DNA of 11,830 bases, from assembly GCA_003696465.1 (NCBI GenBank), contig RFHG01000037.1:1-11830 (forward strand), in the 5' to 3' direction. Below the pieces are notes generated by a model. The model did no database searches and was not told where the DNA came from. It was given only the letters and a program-made list of their open reading frames with translations. The first letter of the stretch is position 1. Each line of letters starts with the position of its first letter. Both the position numbers and the translations under genes were made by a program. Of the stretch, positions 1 to 6,097 are shown piece by piece. Origin of the DNA: Gammaproteobacteria bacterium. GTDB taxonomy: Bacteria; Pseudomonadota; Gammaproteobacteria; J044.

Positions 1-1137
1 GCAGGAAGAAAGCTGCGGACGCAGGGTACCCGAGTTGAACAGGGTCGGGGTGCTGCTCATGAAGTCGAACGAGGACAGCAGGTCGTAGAACTCGATGGCG
101 CGGGCCTCGCGGTCGATCTCGTTGATCGCCAGCCCCATGGCCACGCGCATGAAGAAGGCCTGCGGCAGCTCGAAGCGCTGGCCGTCGTGATGGATGAAGT
201 AGCGGTCGTAGAGGGTCTGCAGGCCCAGATAGGTGAACTGGCGGTCGCGTTCGGGCTTGAGCGCGGCGGCCAGGCGGTCGAGGTCGTAGCGGGTCAGCTC
301 GTTGTCGAGCAGTTCGAGCTCGGCGGCCTTGCGGATGTAGTTCTTGAAGTATTCGCCGTACTGCTCGGTCATCTCGGCCTGGGTGGCCTCGATGATGCCG
401 CTGCCGAGGAACGACAGTGCCTCGCGGCGCAGGGTGTCCAGCAGCAGGCGGGCGGCGACATGGGTGTAGTTCACGTCGCGGTCGATCAGGGTGCGCGCGG
501 CCATGATGACGGCGGGGCCGACATCCTTTTCGTTCATGCCGTCGAAGAAATTGCGTTTGGCCTCGCGCAGCACCAGTTCGGCGTCCACGTCCTCCAGCCC
601 TTCGGTGGCCTCGCGGATGACGGCCTCGATGCGCTGTATGTCGAGCGGCTGGGTGGAGCCGTCCTCGAGCGTGACCTTTAGGCCCGTGTCCTCGGCAGCC
701 GGAACGCCGCTGGCCTTGCGCTCGGCCTCTGCCGCGGCGCGCTCGCGGGCGCGCTCCTCGCGGTACAGCACATAGGCGCGGGCCACCTTGTGTTCGCCGG
801 CGCGCATCAGCGCCAGCTCGACATGGTCCTGGATGTCCTCGATGTGCACCGTGCCGCCCTCGGGTACGCGACGGAACAGGCCCTCGATGACCTGCTCGGT
901 GAGCCGCTCCACGGTCTCGTGGATACGGGAGGAGGCAGCAGCCGTGCTCCCCTCGACGGCGAGGAAGGCCTTGGTCATGGCCACCGAGATCTTGCTCGGG
1001 TCGAAGACCGTGACCTTGCCGTTGCGGCGGATCACCCGATAGGGCGTGCCGCTGGTGGAGGGGGCGCTTTCGGTGCTCTCGTCGAGTGCCGGTCGGGGGG
1101 CGGCATCGACCAGATTCTGTATGTCACTCTGCTGCAT
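1..1137 (-). CDS. nrdA: Ribonucleoside-diphosphate reductase, alpha (large) subunit, class Ia, N-terminal part
   Basis: This subunit carries the active and allosteric sites of the enzyme that reduces ribonucleoside diphosphates to deoxyribonucleotides. It works with the radical-bearing NrdB, expected beyond the left edge. The 379 visible codons start at ATG 1137, preceded by AGGAG at good spacing. A first ATP-cone spans about residues 33-125 (YRVIRRNGK, FDPSKISVAM, AYVLYREE). A second, more divergent ATP-cone-like domain spans about 153-240. The start of the catalytic barrel follows, with TPTLFNSGT and then QLSSC, whose Cys379 is the final codon in the window. That Cys matches Cys225 of E. 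coli NrdA, so this protein has about 150 extra N-terminal residues, as in the two-cone NrdA of Pseudomonas. The gene is truncated by the window edge, not by mutation. Family assignment is very secure; class Ia is inferred from the two cones and the regulatory region. Confidence 0.96.
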   Translation of the reverse strand, partial: MQQSDIQNLVDAAPRPALDESTESAPSTSGTPYRVIRRNGKVTVFDPSKISVAMTKAFLAVEGSTAAASSRIHETVERLTEQVIEGLFRRVPEGGTVHIEDIQDHVELALMRAGEHKVARAYVLYREERARERAAAEAERKASGVPAAEDTGLKVTLEDGSTQPLDIQRIEAVIREATEGLEDVDAELVLREAKRNFFDGMNEKDVGPAVIMAARTLIDRDVNYTHVAARLLLDTLRREALSFLGSGIIEATQAEMTEQYGEYFKNYIRKAAELELLDNELTRYDLDRLAAALKPERDRQFTYLGLQTLYDRYFIHHDGQRFELPQAFFMRVAMGLAINEIDREARAIEFYDLLSSFDFMSSTPTLFNSGTLRPQLSSC

Positions 1138-1202
1138 CTTGGACTCCTGACTGTTCTTCCTGGCGTGTCTCTGCCACATGGGGAATGTGACGGGGAAAAG
1201 TA

Positions 1203-1238
1203 CCAAGGCACTATAGGATGTGGTTTGGGGTCCGTCAA
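1203..1238 (-). promoter_or_regulatory. Sigma-70 type promoter of nrdA
   Basis: Read on the minus strand, TTGACG (1238-1233, five of six matches to the -35 consensus) and TATAGT (1215-1210, five of six to the -10) are separated by exactly 17 bases. Transcription would start near 1203 and give a leader of about 65 bases before the nrdA ATG at 1137. It overlaps one NrdR-like box and lies next to another, which supports its being a real regulated promoter. No transcript data are available. Confidence 0.75.
1208..1223 (-). promoter_or_regulatory. NrdR box 1, overlapping the nrdA -10 element
   Basis: On the plus strand the site reads GCACTATAGGATGTGG. It is close to the palindromic NrdR operator (ACACTATATATAGTGT-like), matching in both outer arms. 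It fully covers the -10 hexamer at 1210-1215, where binding of the ATP/dATP-responsive repressor NrdR would block RNA polymerase. The pairing with a second box 33 bases away is the typical arrangement for this regulator. The nrdR gene is not in the window. Confidence 0.75.
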
Positions 1239-1240
1239 GA

Positions 1241-1256
1241 GCACTAGATGTTGTGG
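1241..1256 (-). promoter_or_regulatory. NrdR box 2, just upstream of the nrdA -35 element
   Basis: On the plus strand the site reads GCACTAGATGTTGTGG and matches the NrdR palindrome better than box 1. It lies two bases upstream of the -35 hexamer and 33 bases (about three helical turns) from box 1. Both boxes are followed by TTTG, so box plus flank forms an imperfect 23-base direct repeat with 19 identical positions. Confidence 0.78.
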
Positions 1257-1284
1257 TTTGCGGGTGTGCAGGCTGGGCGCAGCC

Positions 1285-1293
1285 TGTGGATAA
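1285..1293 (-). promoter_or_regulatory. Consensus DnaA box upstream of nrdA
   Basis: The minus strand carries TTATCCACA, a perfect match to the strong DnaA box. It is centred about 85 bases upstream of the predicted nrdA start point. In E. coli the nrdAB promoter is controlled by DnaA boxes, so a site here fits replication-coupled control of dNTP synthesis. A single 9-mer can arise by chance; the location next to nrdA is the main support. Confidence 0.6.
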
Positions 1294-1310
1294 GCTGGGC
1301 ATGAACGCGC

Positions 1311-1345
1311 GCAGGCCGCGCCGGCACAGGGCCGCCGCGGCCTGC
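1311..1345 (-). terminator. Strong GC hairpin downstream of nhaA, possible terminator
   Basis: GCAGGCCGCG (1311-1320) and CGCGGCCTGC (1336-1345) form a perfect 10-bp stem around a 15-base loop, beginning 17 bases after the nhaA stop. No T-run follows on the minus strand, so it is not a classical intrinsic terminator. It could act in Rho-dependent ending or protect the 3' end. It separates nhaA from the nrdA control region. Confidence 0.4.
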
Positions 1346-1362
1346 AGGGAGAAAGGCGCGTG

Positions 1363-2718
1363 TCAGGTGTGGTCGGAAGCGGCGGGCGCCATCCAGCGCA
1401 ACCAGGCATAACCGGCGAGGCCGGCGATCAGCGAGGCGGCCAGGATACCCATCTTGGCGGCATTGATCTGGGCGGCATTGCCGTAGAAGGCCAGGTCGGC
1501 AATGAAGATGGACATGGTAAAGCCGATGCCGGCCAGCAGGGCCGCACCGGTGATGTGGCTCATGGACACGCCATCGGGCAGGCGGCCGATGCCGAGGCGC
1601 CGGGCCAGCCAGACGCTGCCGGCAATGCCCAGCAGCTTGCCACCCACCAGGCCCAGCACGATTCCGGGCGCCACGCTGCCCTCCAGTGCGGCGGCGATGT
1701 CGCGTGGCGACAGGGCAATGGCGGCATTGGCCAGGGCAAAGAGCGGGATGATGACGTAGGTGACCGGCAGGTGCAGGGCACTCTCCAGCCTTTGCAGCGG
1801 GGAGACGGCCAGGTTCACGGCCTGATCCATCTTCCAGATGATGGCGCTCTGCCTGGGATTGGTGACCAGCGGTGTGCCCGGTTCATCGTATTGACGGAAC
1901 TTGTCCAGTAGTTCGGTCATGTGGGTCACGAAGCTGCCGGTGGAGAAGCGCGGCCGGGCCGGGATGGTCCAGGCCGCAAAGATGCCGGCTACGGTGGCAT
2001 GCACGCCGGAGCCCTCGAAGGCCATCCACAGCAGCGTGGCCAGGACGAAGTAGGGCAGCGGGCGGCGTACGCCCAGGCGGTTCAGGACCACCAGGCCGGC
2101 GATGACGAGCAGGGCGGCACCGAGGTAGTGGAAATTCAGGTCGTCGGTGTAGAACAGGGCGATCACGGTGACCGCGCCCAGGTCATCGACGATGGCCAGC
2201 GCCACCAGGAAGGTGAGCAGGGACTTGGGCACCCTGGAGCCCAGCAGGGCCATGACGCCCACGGCAAAGGCGATGTCGGTGGCCATGGGGATGCCCCAGC
2301 CGCGGGCGCCCTCGGTGCCGGAATTGAGCGCCGCATAAATGAGGGCCGGCACCAGCATGCCGCCAATGGCGGCGACGATGGGGAGCAGTGCCTGCTGGAC
2401 GCGCGACAGCTCGCCCACCAGCACCTCGCGCTTGATCTCGAGGCCGACGACGAAGAAGAACAGGGTCATCAGACCGTCGTTGATCCAGTGATGCACGCTG
2501 TGTTCGATCTTCCAGCTGCCGGCGGTGATGGCCACCTTGGCATGCATCAGATGGGCATAGGCATCGGCCAGCGGGGAGTTGCCGATGATCAGGGCAATCA
2601 CGGCGCAGGAGATGAGCAGGATACCGGTGGTGGTCTGGCGATGAATGAACTCCTCGAACGGCGTCAGGATACGGTCGAAGGCGCGTTCCCAGGGGGCCAA
2701 ATACTCTTTCCGCTTCAT
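1363..2718 (-). CDS. nhaA: Na+/H+ antiporter NhaA
   Basis: This inner-membrane antiporter expels Na+ (or Li+) in exchange for protons, giving pH and salt homeostasis. The 451-residue protein is made of hydrophobic helices and contains the family signatures: ATDIAFAVGV with Asp148, ALAIVDDLGAV with the adjacent ion-binding Asp178 and Asp179, and Lys361 in GLVGGKLLG, equivalent to E. coli D133, D163, D164 and K300. WINDGLMTLFFFVVGLEIKRE is the expected early helix signature. It is longer than E. coli NhaA (388 residues), mainly through a hydrophilic insert around residues 255-305 before the later helices. The start at ATG 2718 is chosen because GAGGAG lies five to six bases upstream; a GTG at 2745 lacks such a site. 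It is divergent from the peroxiredoxin gene. Assignment is secure; ion preference is not visible. Confidence 0.96.
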   Translation of the reverse strand: MKRKEYLAPWERAFDRILTPFEEFIHRQTTTGILLISCAVIALIIGNSPLADAYAHLMHAKVAITAGSWKIEHSVHHWINDGLMTLFFFVVGLEIKREVLVGELSRVQQALLPIVAAIGGMLVPALIYAALNSGTEGARGWGIPMATDIAFAVGVMALLGSRVPKSLLTFLVALAIVDDLGAVTVIALFYTDDLNFHYLGAALLVIAGLVVLNRLGVRRPLPYFVLATLLWMAFEGSGVHATVAGIFAAWTIPARPRFSTGSFVTHMTELLDKFRQYDEPGTPLVTNPRQSAIIWKMDQAVNLAVSPLQRLESALHLPVTYVIIPLFALANAAIALSPRDIAAALEGSVAPGIVLGLVGGKLLGIAGSVWLARRLGIGRLPDGVSMSHITGAALLAGIGFTMSIFIADLAFYGNAAQINAAKMGILAASLIAGLAGYAWLRWMAPAASDHT

Positions 2719-2791
2719 GGATGCTCCTCGTGTTGCAGGTGGCACGATGCCCGGTCAGGATGAACTTTAGTGCATGGTGTGGTCGCTTGTC

Positions 2792-2820
2792 TTGTGTTTT
2801 GCTTGCCTTGCCACTACAAA
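2792..2820 (+). promoter_or_regulatory. Weak candidate promoter for the peroxiredoxin gene
   Basis: TTGTGT (2792-2797) and TACAAA (2815-2820) are 17 bases apart in the nhaA/bcp divergent gap, 36 bases before the bcp ATG. Only three and four of six positions match the sigma-70 consensus, so this is a guess based on position and spacing. The 137-base gap shows nothing else clear on either strand. Confidence 0.25.
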
Positions 2821-2855
2821 GGCGTGAGCAACCACCCATCCTTCGGAGGAAACCG

Positions 2856-3320
2856 ATGAACCTTCTGGGCCAGACTGCCCCCGATTTCGAACTGCCCGAT
2901 GCCGACATGGAGCCGGTCAGCCTGTCGCAGTTTCGCGGCAAGAAAAACATCGTGCTCTATTTCTATCCCAAGGACGACACGCCGGGCTGTACCATCGAGG
3001 CGCAGGAGTTTTCCGATCTGCTCGATGAATTCGAGAAGCTCGATACCGTGGTGCTGGGCGTGAGCCCCGACAACTGCATGAGCCATGGCGAGTTTCGCGA
3101 CAAGTACGGCCTGAGTGTACGCCTGCTGGCTGATCCCGAGGCGCGCGTGTGCGAGGAATACGGCGTGATGAAGGAGGTGGAGCGCGACGGCGAGCGACGC
3201 CGCAAGCTGGAACGCTCGACCTTCATCATCGACAGGGACGGCATCGTGCAGATGGCACTGCACGATGTGGGCCCCAGGGGGCATGCGCGCGAGGTGCTGG
3301 AGCTCGTGCGCGAATTGTGA
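2856..3320 (+). CDS. bcp: Thiol peroxidase of the BCP/PrxQ peroxiredoxin family
   Basis: This is a cytoplasmic thioredoxin-fold peroxidase that reduces hydrogen peroxide and organic hydroperoxides through a cysteine sulfenate. The protein has 154 residues, normal for the family. TAPDFELPD opens the fold, YFYPKDDTPGCT holds the peroxidatic Cys45 with Thr42 and Pro43, and FIIDRDGIV is the late strand. In E. coli Bcp the resolving cysteine lies five residues after the peroxidatic one; here that position is Gln50. The other cysteines are Cys74, near the start of helix 3, and Cys99, matching E. coli Cys99 (RVCEEYGV). The enzyme may thus use Cys74 or an external thiol. ATG 2856 is preceded by GGAGG at ideal spacing, and the longer open frame upstream lies in the promoter region. 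The gene stands alone, convergent with the chemoreceptor gene. Confidence 0.93.
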   Translation: MNLLGQTAPDFELPDADMEPVSLSQFRGKKNIVLYFYPKDDTPGCTIEAQEFSDLLDEFEKLDTVVLGVSPDNCMSHGEFRDKYGLSVRLLADPEARVCEEYGVMKEVERDGERRRKLERSTFIIDRDGIVQMALHDVGPRGHAREVLELVREL

Positions 3321-3323
3321 GGC

Positions 3324-3341
3324 GCGCGGCTCTGGCCGCGC
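3324..3341. terminator. Hairpin between convergent bcp and chemoreceptor genes
   Basis: GCGCGGC (3324-3330), loop TCTG, then GCCGCGC (3335-3341) form a perfect 7-bp all-GC stem in the 26-base gap between two convergent stop codons. The position suits a bidirectional terminator, but no strong T-run follows on either strand. Confidence 0.45.
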
Positions 3342-3346
3342 CCGCT

Positions 3347-4588
3347 TCAGGCGTTGAATTTGCGAATGAGCTGCGCAATCCGCTCCGCAAGGCGATTCAG
3401 GGTCTCGCTCGACTGACGCGCACGGGCCGCGTTCTCGCGGTTGATCTCGGTGCCCTCGGCGAGATTGATGATATTGCGGTTGATCTCCTCGGCCACCGCC
3501 CCCTGTTCCTCGGCAGCACTGGCGATCTGCAGGTTCATGTCGCTGATGGTGGCGATGGCCTGCTGGATGCGCTGCAGTGACTGGGTCACGGCCTCGGCGT
3601 GCTGTACGCTCTCGCTGGCCTTGGTCTGACCCAGCTCCATGGCGGATACGGCATCCTGGATGCGAGCCAGCAGGCGGTTGACCACCTCCTCGATCTCGGC
3701 GGTGGATTCCTGGCTGCGCTGGGCCAGGGTGCGCACCTCGTCGGCCACCACGGCAAAGCCCCGACCCTGCTCGCCGGCGCGGGCGGCCTCGATGGCGGCA
3801 TTCAGTGCCAGCAGGTTGGTCTGCTCGGCAATGCCTCGGATGACGTTCAGCATGGAGACGATGTTTTCGCTCTCGCTGCTCAGCTGGGCCAGATGGTCGG
3901 CCGTGTTGTGCACCTCGTTGGCCAGCGCATTGATGCTGCTCTTGTTCTCGCTGACGATGCCCTGGCTGCCCTGGGCTTCCTCGTTGGCGAGCTGGGCGGC
4001 ATTGGCCGCCTCGCTGGCGTTGCGCGCCACCTCCTGCACCGTGGCGCTCATCTCGTTCATGGCCGTGGCGACCTGGCTCATTTCGTCGTGTTGGCGCTCT
4101 ACTGCACTATCCAGCGCGGTAACTACCTCGTGTGTTTCCTGCGCCGCACGATCCAGTTCCGTACCCGTATTCCGCAGTTCCTGGATGGTTTGGCTGAGCG
4201 TCTTGACTACGGTGTTGTAGCTTTTGGCCACCTCGGCCAGTTCGTCCTTGCCCGATACCGGTGCCTGGCGGGTCAGGTCGTTATCCCTGATGGCACTTTG
4301 CATGGTGACGCTCAGCCTGTGAATGCCCTTGTCGATACCCAGGGCGATCCAGGCGATGAGTCCCAGGGCAATCACGCCGAGTACCGCGAATTCGATCAGC
4401 GTGTTGCGTCGCATCACATGGATGTGCTCGACGAAATTGGCTTCGCCCGACTTGGCGACAGCCCCGCTGGTGAGTTCGTGGTAGGTGGAAGCCAGGTCTC
4501 CAAGCCCCGTATAGGTGGAACCGGTCAAGAGGGCCATGGCCAGCAGCGTGACAATGGCCAGCAGGACGAGCTTGAGTCGGATGGTCAT
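3347..4588 (-). CDS. Methyl-accepting chemotaxis protein with minimal periplasmic loop
   Basis: This inner-membrane chemoreceptor would control the CheA kinase through CheW. In order over 413 residues: TM1 at about 7-25, a short external segment at about 26-63, TM2 at about 64-84, a HAMP domain at about 85-140, and a long cytoplasmic coiled coil. The coiled coil contains the conserved hairpin tip at about 248-292 (IAEQTNLLALNAAIEAARAG, GFAVVADEVRTLAQRS). Glu/Gln-rich methylation-type segments flank the tip (EEQGAVAEEINRN). The external loop of about 38 residues is far too short for a Cache, 4HB or PAS sensor. The C-terminus (LIRKFNA) lacks the NWETF-type tether for CheR/CheB. ATG 4588 is preceded by AGGAA. 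A sigma-28 promoter lies just upstream, so the gene is probably a separate flagellar-class transcript. The ligand is unknown; it may sense through the membrane or a partner. Confidence 0.94.
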   Translation of the reverse strand: MTIRLKLVLLAIVTLLAMALLTGSTYTGLGDLASTYHELTSGAVAKSGEANFVEHIHVMRRNTLIEFAVLGVIALGLIAWIALGIDKGIHRLSVTMQSAIRDNDLTRQAPVSGKDELAEVAKSYNTVVKTLSQTIQELRNTGTELDRAAQETHEVVTALDSAVERQHDEMSQVATAMNEMSATVQEVARNASEAANAAQLANEEAQGSQGIVSENKSSINALANEVHNTADHLAQLSSESENIVSMLNVIRGIAEQTNLLALNAAIEAARAGEQGRGFAVVADEVRTLAQRSQESTAEIEEVVNRLLARIQDAVSAMELGQTKASESVQHAEAVTQSLQRIQQAIATISDMNLQIASAAEEQGAVAEEINRNIINLAEGTEINRENAARARQSSETLNRLAERIAQLIRKFNA

Positions 4589-4633
4589 GGTGAGGTTTCC
4601 TGATTGCGGAGGTTTTGGCCTTTTCTGTTCTTC

Positions 4634-4660
4634 GTTTCGGCAGATGACCGGAAAACTTTA
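4634..4660 (-). promoter_or_regulatory. Sigma-28 (FliA) promoter of the chemoreceptor gene
   Basis: On the minus strand TAAAGTTT (4660-4653) is followed after exactly 11 bases by GCCGAAAC (4641-4634). The FliA consensus is TAAAGTTT-N11-GCCGATAA, so the -35 element is perfect, the spacing exact, and the -10 matches six of eight. The start point would fall near 4627, about 40 bases before the ATG at 4588. This implies co-regulation with late flagellar and chemotaxis genes. Confidence 0.85.
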
Positions 4661-4694
4661 GGACAGCGCCCGGTACGACGCAAACCCGGTGCAA

Positions 4695-5516
4695 TCAGCG
4701 GTCAGCCTGTGGCTGCCTGCCGGGCAGACCAAGATGCCGGCGCAGGGCCTCGTGCAGCGCTGGGCTGCGGCTGGCCAGGGCAGTGCAGGGGTTCGCAGCC
4801 CGGGCGGGCAGTGGCTGGCCGTCGAACTGTGTGGCCCGGCCCCCCGATTCGTTCAGTACCAGCCAGCCGGCGGCGTAGTCCCACAGGTTTTGCCGGGCAT
4901 GAAAATAGACATGTCCACGACCCAGCGCGGTCCAGCACCACTCCAGGGCCAGGGCGCCGAAGTTGCGCAGCGAACCATACGGCGGCTCCGGGTCGAGCAG
5001 GCGCCGGCGCAGCTCCGGGGCCAGCCGGTCGGGGTTGCACAGCAGCAGGGCCTTGTTCAGGGACGGGGTCTCCCGGGCCGGCTGCAGCGGTCCGCCGTTG
5101 AGGCGGGCGCCGGCACCGGCGGCTGCGGCAAAGCACTCGTCCCGCACCGGGTCGTAGACCACCCCCAGCACGATGCGGTCCCCTTCCACCAGCGCCACCG
5201 AGGTGCAGAAGAAGGGGATGCCGTTGGCATAGTTGTTGGTGCCGTCGAGCGGGTCGATGACCCAGAAGCGATTGCCGGGCTGGTCGAGCAGGGCGGCTCT
5301 CTCGGCCTCCGGCATCTCCTCGCTGAGCAGGCCGATGCCGGGCCAGCGGGTGGCCAGGGCATCGCGCAGGGCCTGGTCGCAGGCCAGGTCGGCCTCGGTG
5401 ATGGCGCTGCCGTCGGCCTTCCATTCGCAGCGCACGCTGCAGAACCGCGGCAGCAGGGTTTCGCGGGCGGTGGTACGGACCAGATCGGCCAGGCTGTCGA
5501 TGTCGGGTGCGGTCAA
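4695..5516 (-). CDS. Inositol monophosphatase family phosphatase (SuhB/HisN/CysQ-like)
   Basis: This is a Mg2+-dependent, Li+-sensitive type phosphomonoesterase. The substrate could be inositol phosphate, histidinol phosphate, a nucleotide phosphate or similar. The 273-residue protein has normal family length. Metal-binding motifs are intact: Glu66-Glu67 in GLLSEE, Asp88-Pro-Leu-Asp91-Gly-Thr93 in WVIDPLDGTNNYANG, and Asp213 in LWDYAAGWLVLNESGG. SLRNFGALALEWCW corresponds to the conserved segment before the last metal ligand. No ATG exists near the N-terminus; TTG 5516 is chosen because GGAGG lies seven bases upstream and the reading frame matches the family from there. The gene is divergent from the antitoxin-like gene and 106 bases upstream of the chemoreceptor, which has its own promoter. 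The family is secure; the exact substrate cannot be told from sequence. Confidence 0.9.
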   Translation of the reverse strand: MTAPDIDSLADLVRTTARETLLPRFCSVRCEWKADGSAITEADLACDQALRDALATRWPGIGLLSEEMPEAERAALLDQPGNRFWVIDPLDGTNNYANGIPFFCTSVALVEGDRIVLGVVYDPVRDECFAAAAGAGARLNGGPLQPARETPSLNKALLLCNPDRLAPELRRRLLDPEPPYGSLRNFGALALEWCWTALGRGHVYFHARQNLWDYAAGWLVLNESGGRATQFDGQPLPARAANPCTALASRSPALHEALRRHLGLPGRQPQADR

Positions 5517-5552
5517 GGGGCGTCCTCCGGCGCGCGATTATGGCATGATTTA

Positions 5553-5562
5553 CCGCATGCGG
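5553..5562. repeat. Perfect 10-bp palindrome in a divergent promoter region
   Basis: CCGCATGCGG lies between the phosphatase gene (minus) and the antitoxin-like gene (plus), just upstream of the candidate promoter of the latter. An operator for an autoregulatory Xre-type protein is conceivable. A second small inverted repeat, CGGG-AATTA-CCCG, lies at 5617-5629 near the expected transcription start. Confidence 0.35.
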
Positions 5563-5574
5563 CATCGGGGATTG

Positions 5575-5603
5575 GCGACAGTTACCGAGCGATCGTGTAT
5601 AGT
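5575..5603 (+). promoter_or_regulatory. Candidate sigma-70 promoter of the antitoxin-like gene
   Basis: GCGACA (5575-5580) and TATAGT (5598-5603) are 17 bases apart; the -10 matches five of six and the -35 four of six positions. The start point would be near 5610, about 50 bases before ATG 5660. Confidence 0.5.
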
Positions 5604-5659
5604 AGAGGAAATTGGTCGGGAATTACCCGGCGCCTGTTCAAGCAATCCGGAGCAATACC

Positions 5660-6094
5660 ATGTCTATGGAAAACCTGAACGACGAGGAACGCATTGCCGT
5701 CACCCGCACGGCCATGGCCATCGTCGACAGCTGGAAACTCACCGGCGAGCAGATCCTGTTCGTGCTCGGCCTGCCGGAGGGGACGCGTACCCGCCAACTG
5801 GCCAAGTTCCGCGACAACACGCCCTTCCCGGACGACCCCGAGGTGATGGCGCGGGCCAATCACATCCTGCACATCGCCGAGGCGCTGGTCACTGCATTCC
5901 CCAAGAACCCGCCCATGCGCCACCTGTGGATGCAGAAGCCGAATCGCCGTTTCCGCCGCAAGACCCCGATCCAGGTCATCCTCGAGCGCGGCCGCGAAGG
6001 CCTTTCCCAGGTACGGGCGGAGCTCGACTGCACCTACATGTGGGACCAGTCCGGCTCGGTACGGGGCGACAGCCAGGCCGCCGGCGGCCGCTGA
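5660..6094 (+). CDS. Orphan MbcA/ParS/Xre antitoxin-like protein (DUF2384)
   Basis: The 144-residue protein has the two-part layout of the MbcA/ParS/Xre antitoxins. A helical HTH-like N-terminal part covers about residues 8-60 (AMAIVDSWKLTGEQILFVLG, then an FRDNTPFPDDPEV segment). A C-terminal toxin-binding domain covers about 65-125 (HILHIAEALVTAF, WMQKPNRRFRRKTPIQVIL, EGLSQVRAELD). The NRRF-x3-TPxxVI segment followed by a Gly and VRxxLD is the hallmark of that domain. In known systems the partner is a RES-domain toxin that attacks NAD+, but none is encoded in the window. The next gene is a Rieske ferredoxin on the other strand, with stop codons only three bases apart. ATG 5660 has GGAG seven bases upstream. 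It may be a solitary regulator instead of an antitoxin. The family call is from memory of the motif, so moderate-high. Confidence 0.78.
   Translation: MSMENLNDEERIAVTRTAMAIVDSWKLTGEQILFVLGLPEGTRTRQLAKFRDNTPFPDDPEVMARANHILHIAEALVTAFPKNPPMRHLWMQKPNRRFRRKTPIQVILERGREGLSQVRAELDCTYMWDQSGSVRGDSQAAGGR
6076..6089. repeat. Perfect 14-bp GC palindrome at a convergent gene end
   Basis: GGCCGCCGGCGGCC lies inside the last codons of the antitoxin-like gene, just before the three-base gap to the convergent Rieske gene stop. It can fold as a 5-bp stem with a CCGG loop. It might help end transcription from both sides; no T-run follows. Confidence 0.3.
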
Positions 6095-6097
6095 AGC

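Noticed and set aside
1360..1911. Long plus-strand open frame opposite nhaA, and a second one at 1921-2763
   Set aside because: They are rich in Gly, Gln, His and Asp with no family features, and lie fully antisense to a certain NhaA; typical shadows in GC-rich DNA.
2719..2745. Upstream GTG start adding nine residues to NhaA
   Set aside because: No ribosome site in front of it, whereas ATG 2718 has GAGGAG at proper spacing.
2721..2855. In-frame extension of the peroxiredoxin upstream of ATG 2856
   Set aside because: The added residues do not resemble the family, and the region is the divergent control region; GGAGG marks ATG 2856.
3599..4603. 334-codon plus-strand open frame opposite the chemoreceptor
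   Set aside because: Antisense shadow of a well-supported chemoreceptor gene with its own sigma-28 promoter; the product is low-complexity-like and unrecognisable.
4689..5678. 329-codon plus-strand open frame opposite the phosphatase gene
   Set aside because: Antisense to intact metal-binding motifs of an inositol monophosphatase; it has no ribosome site or recognisable domain.
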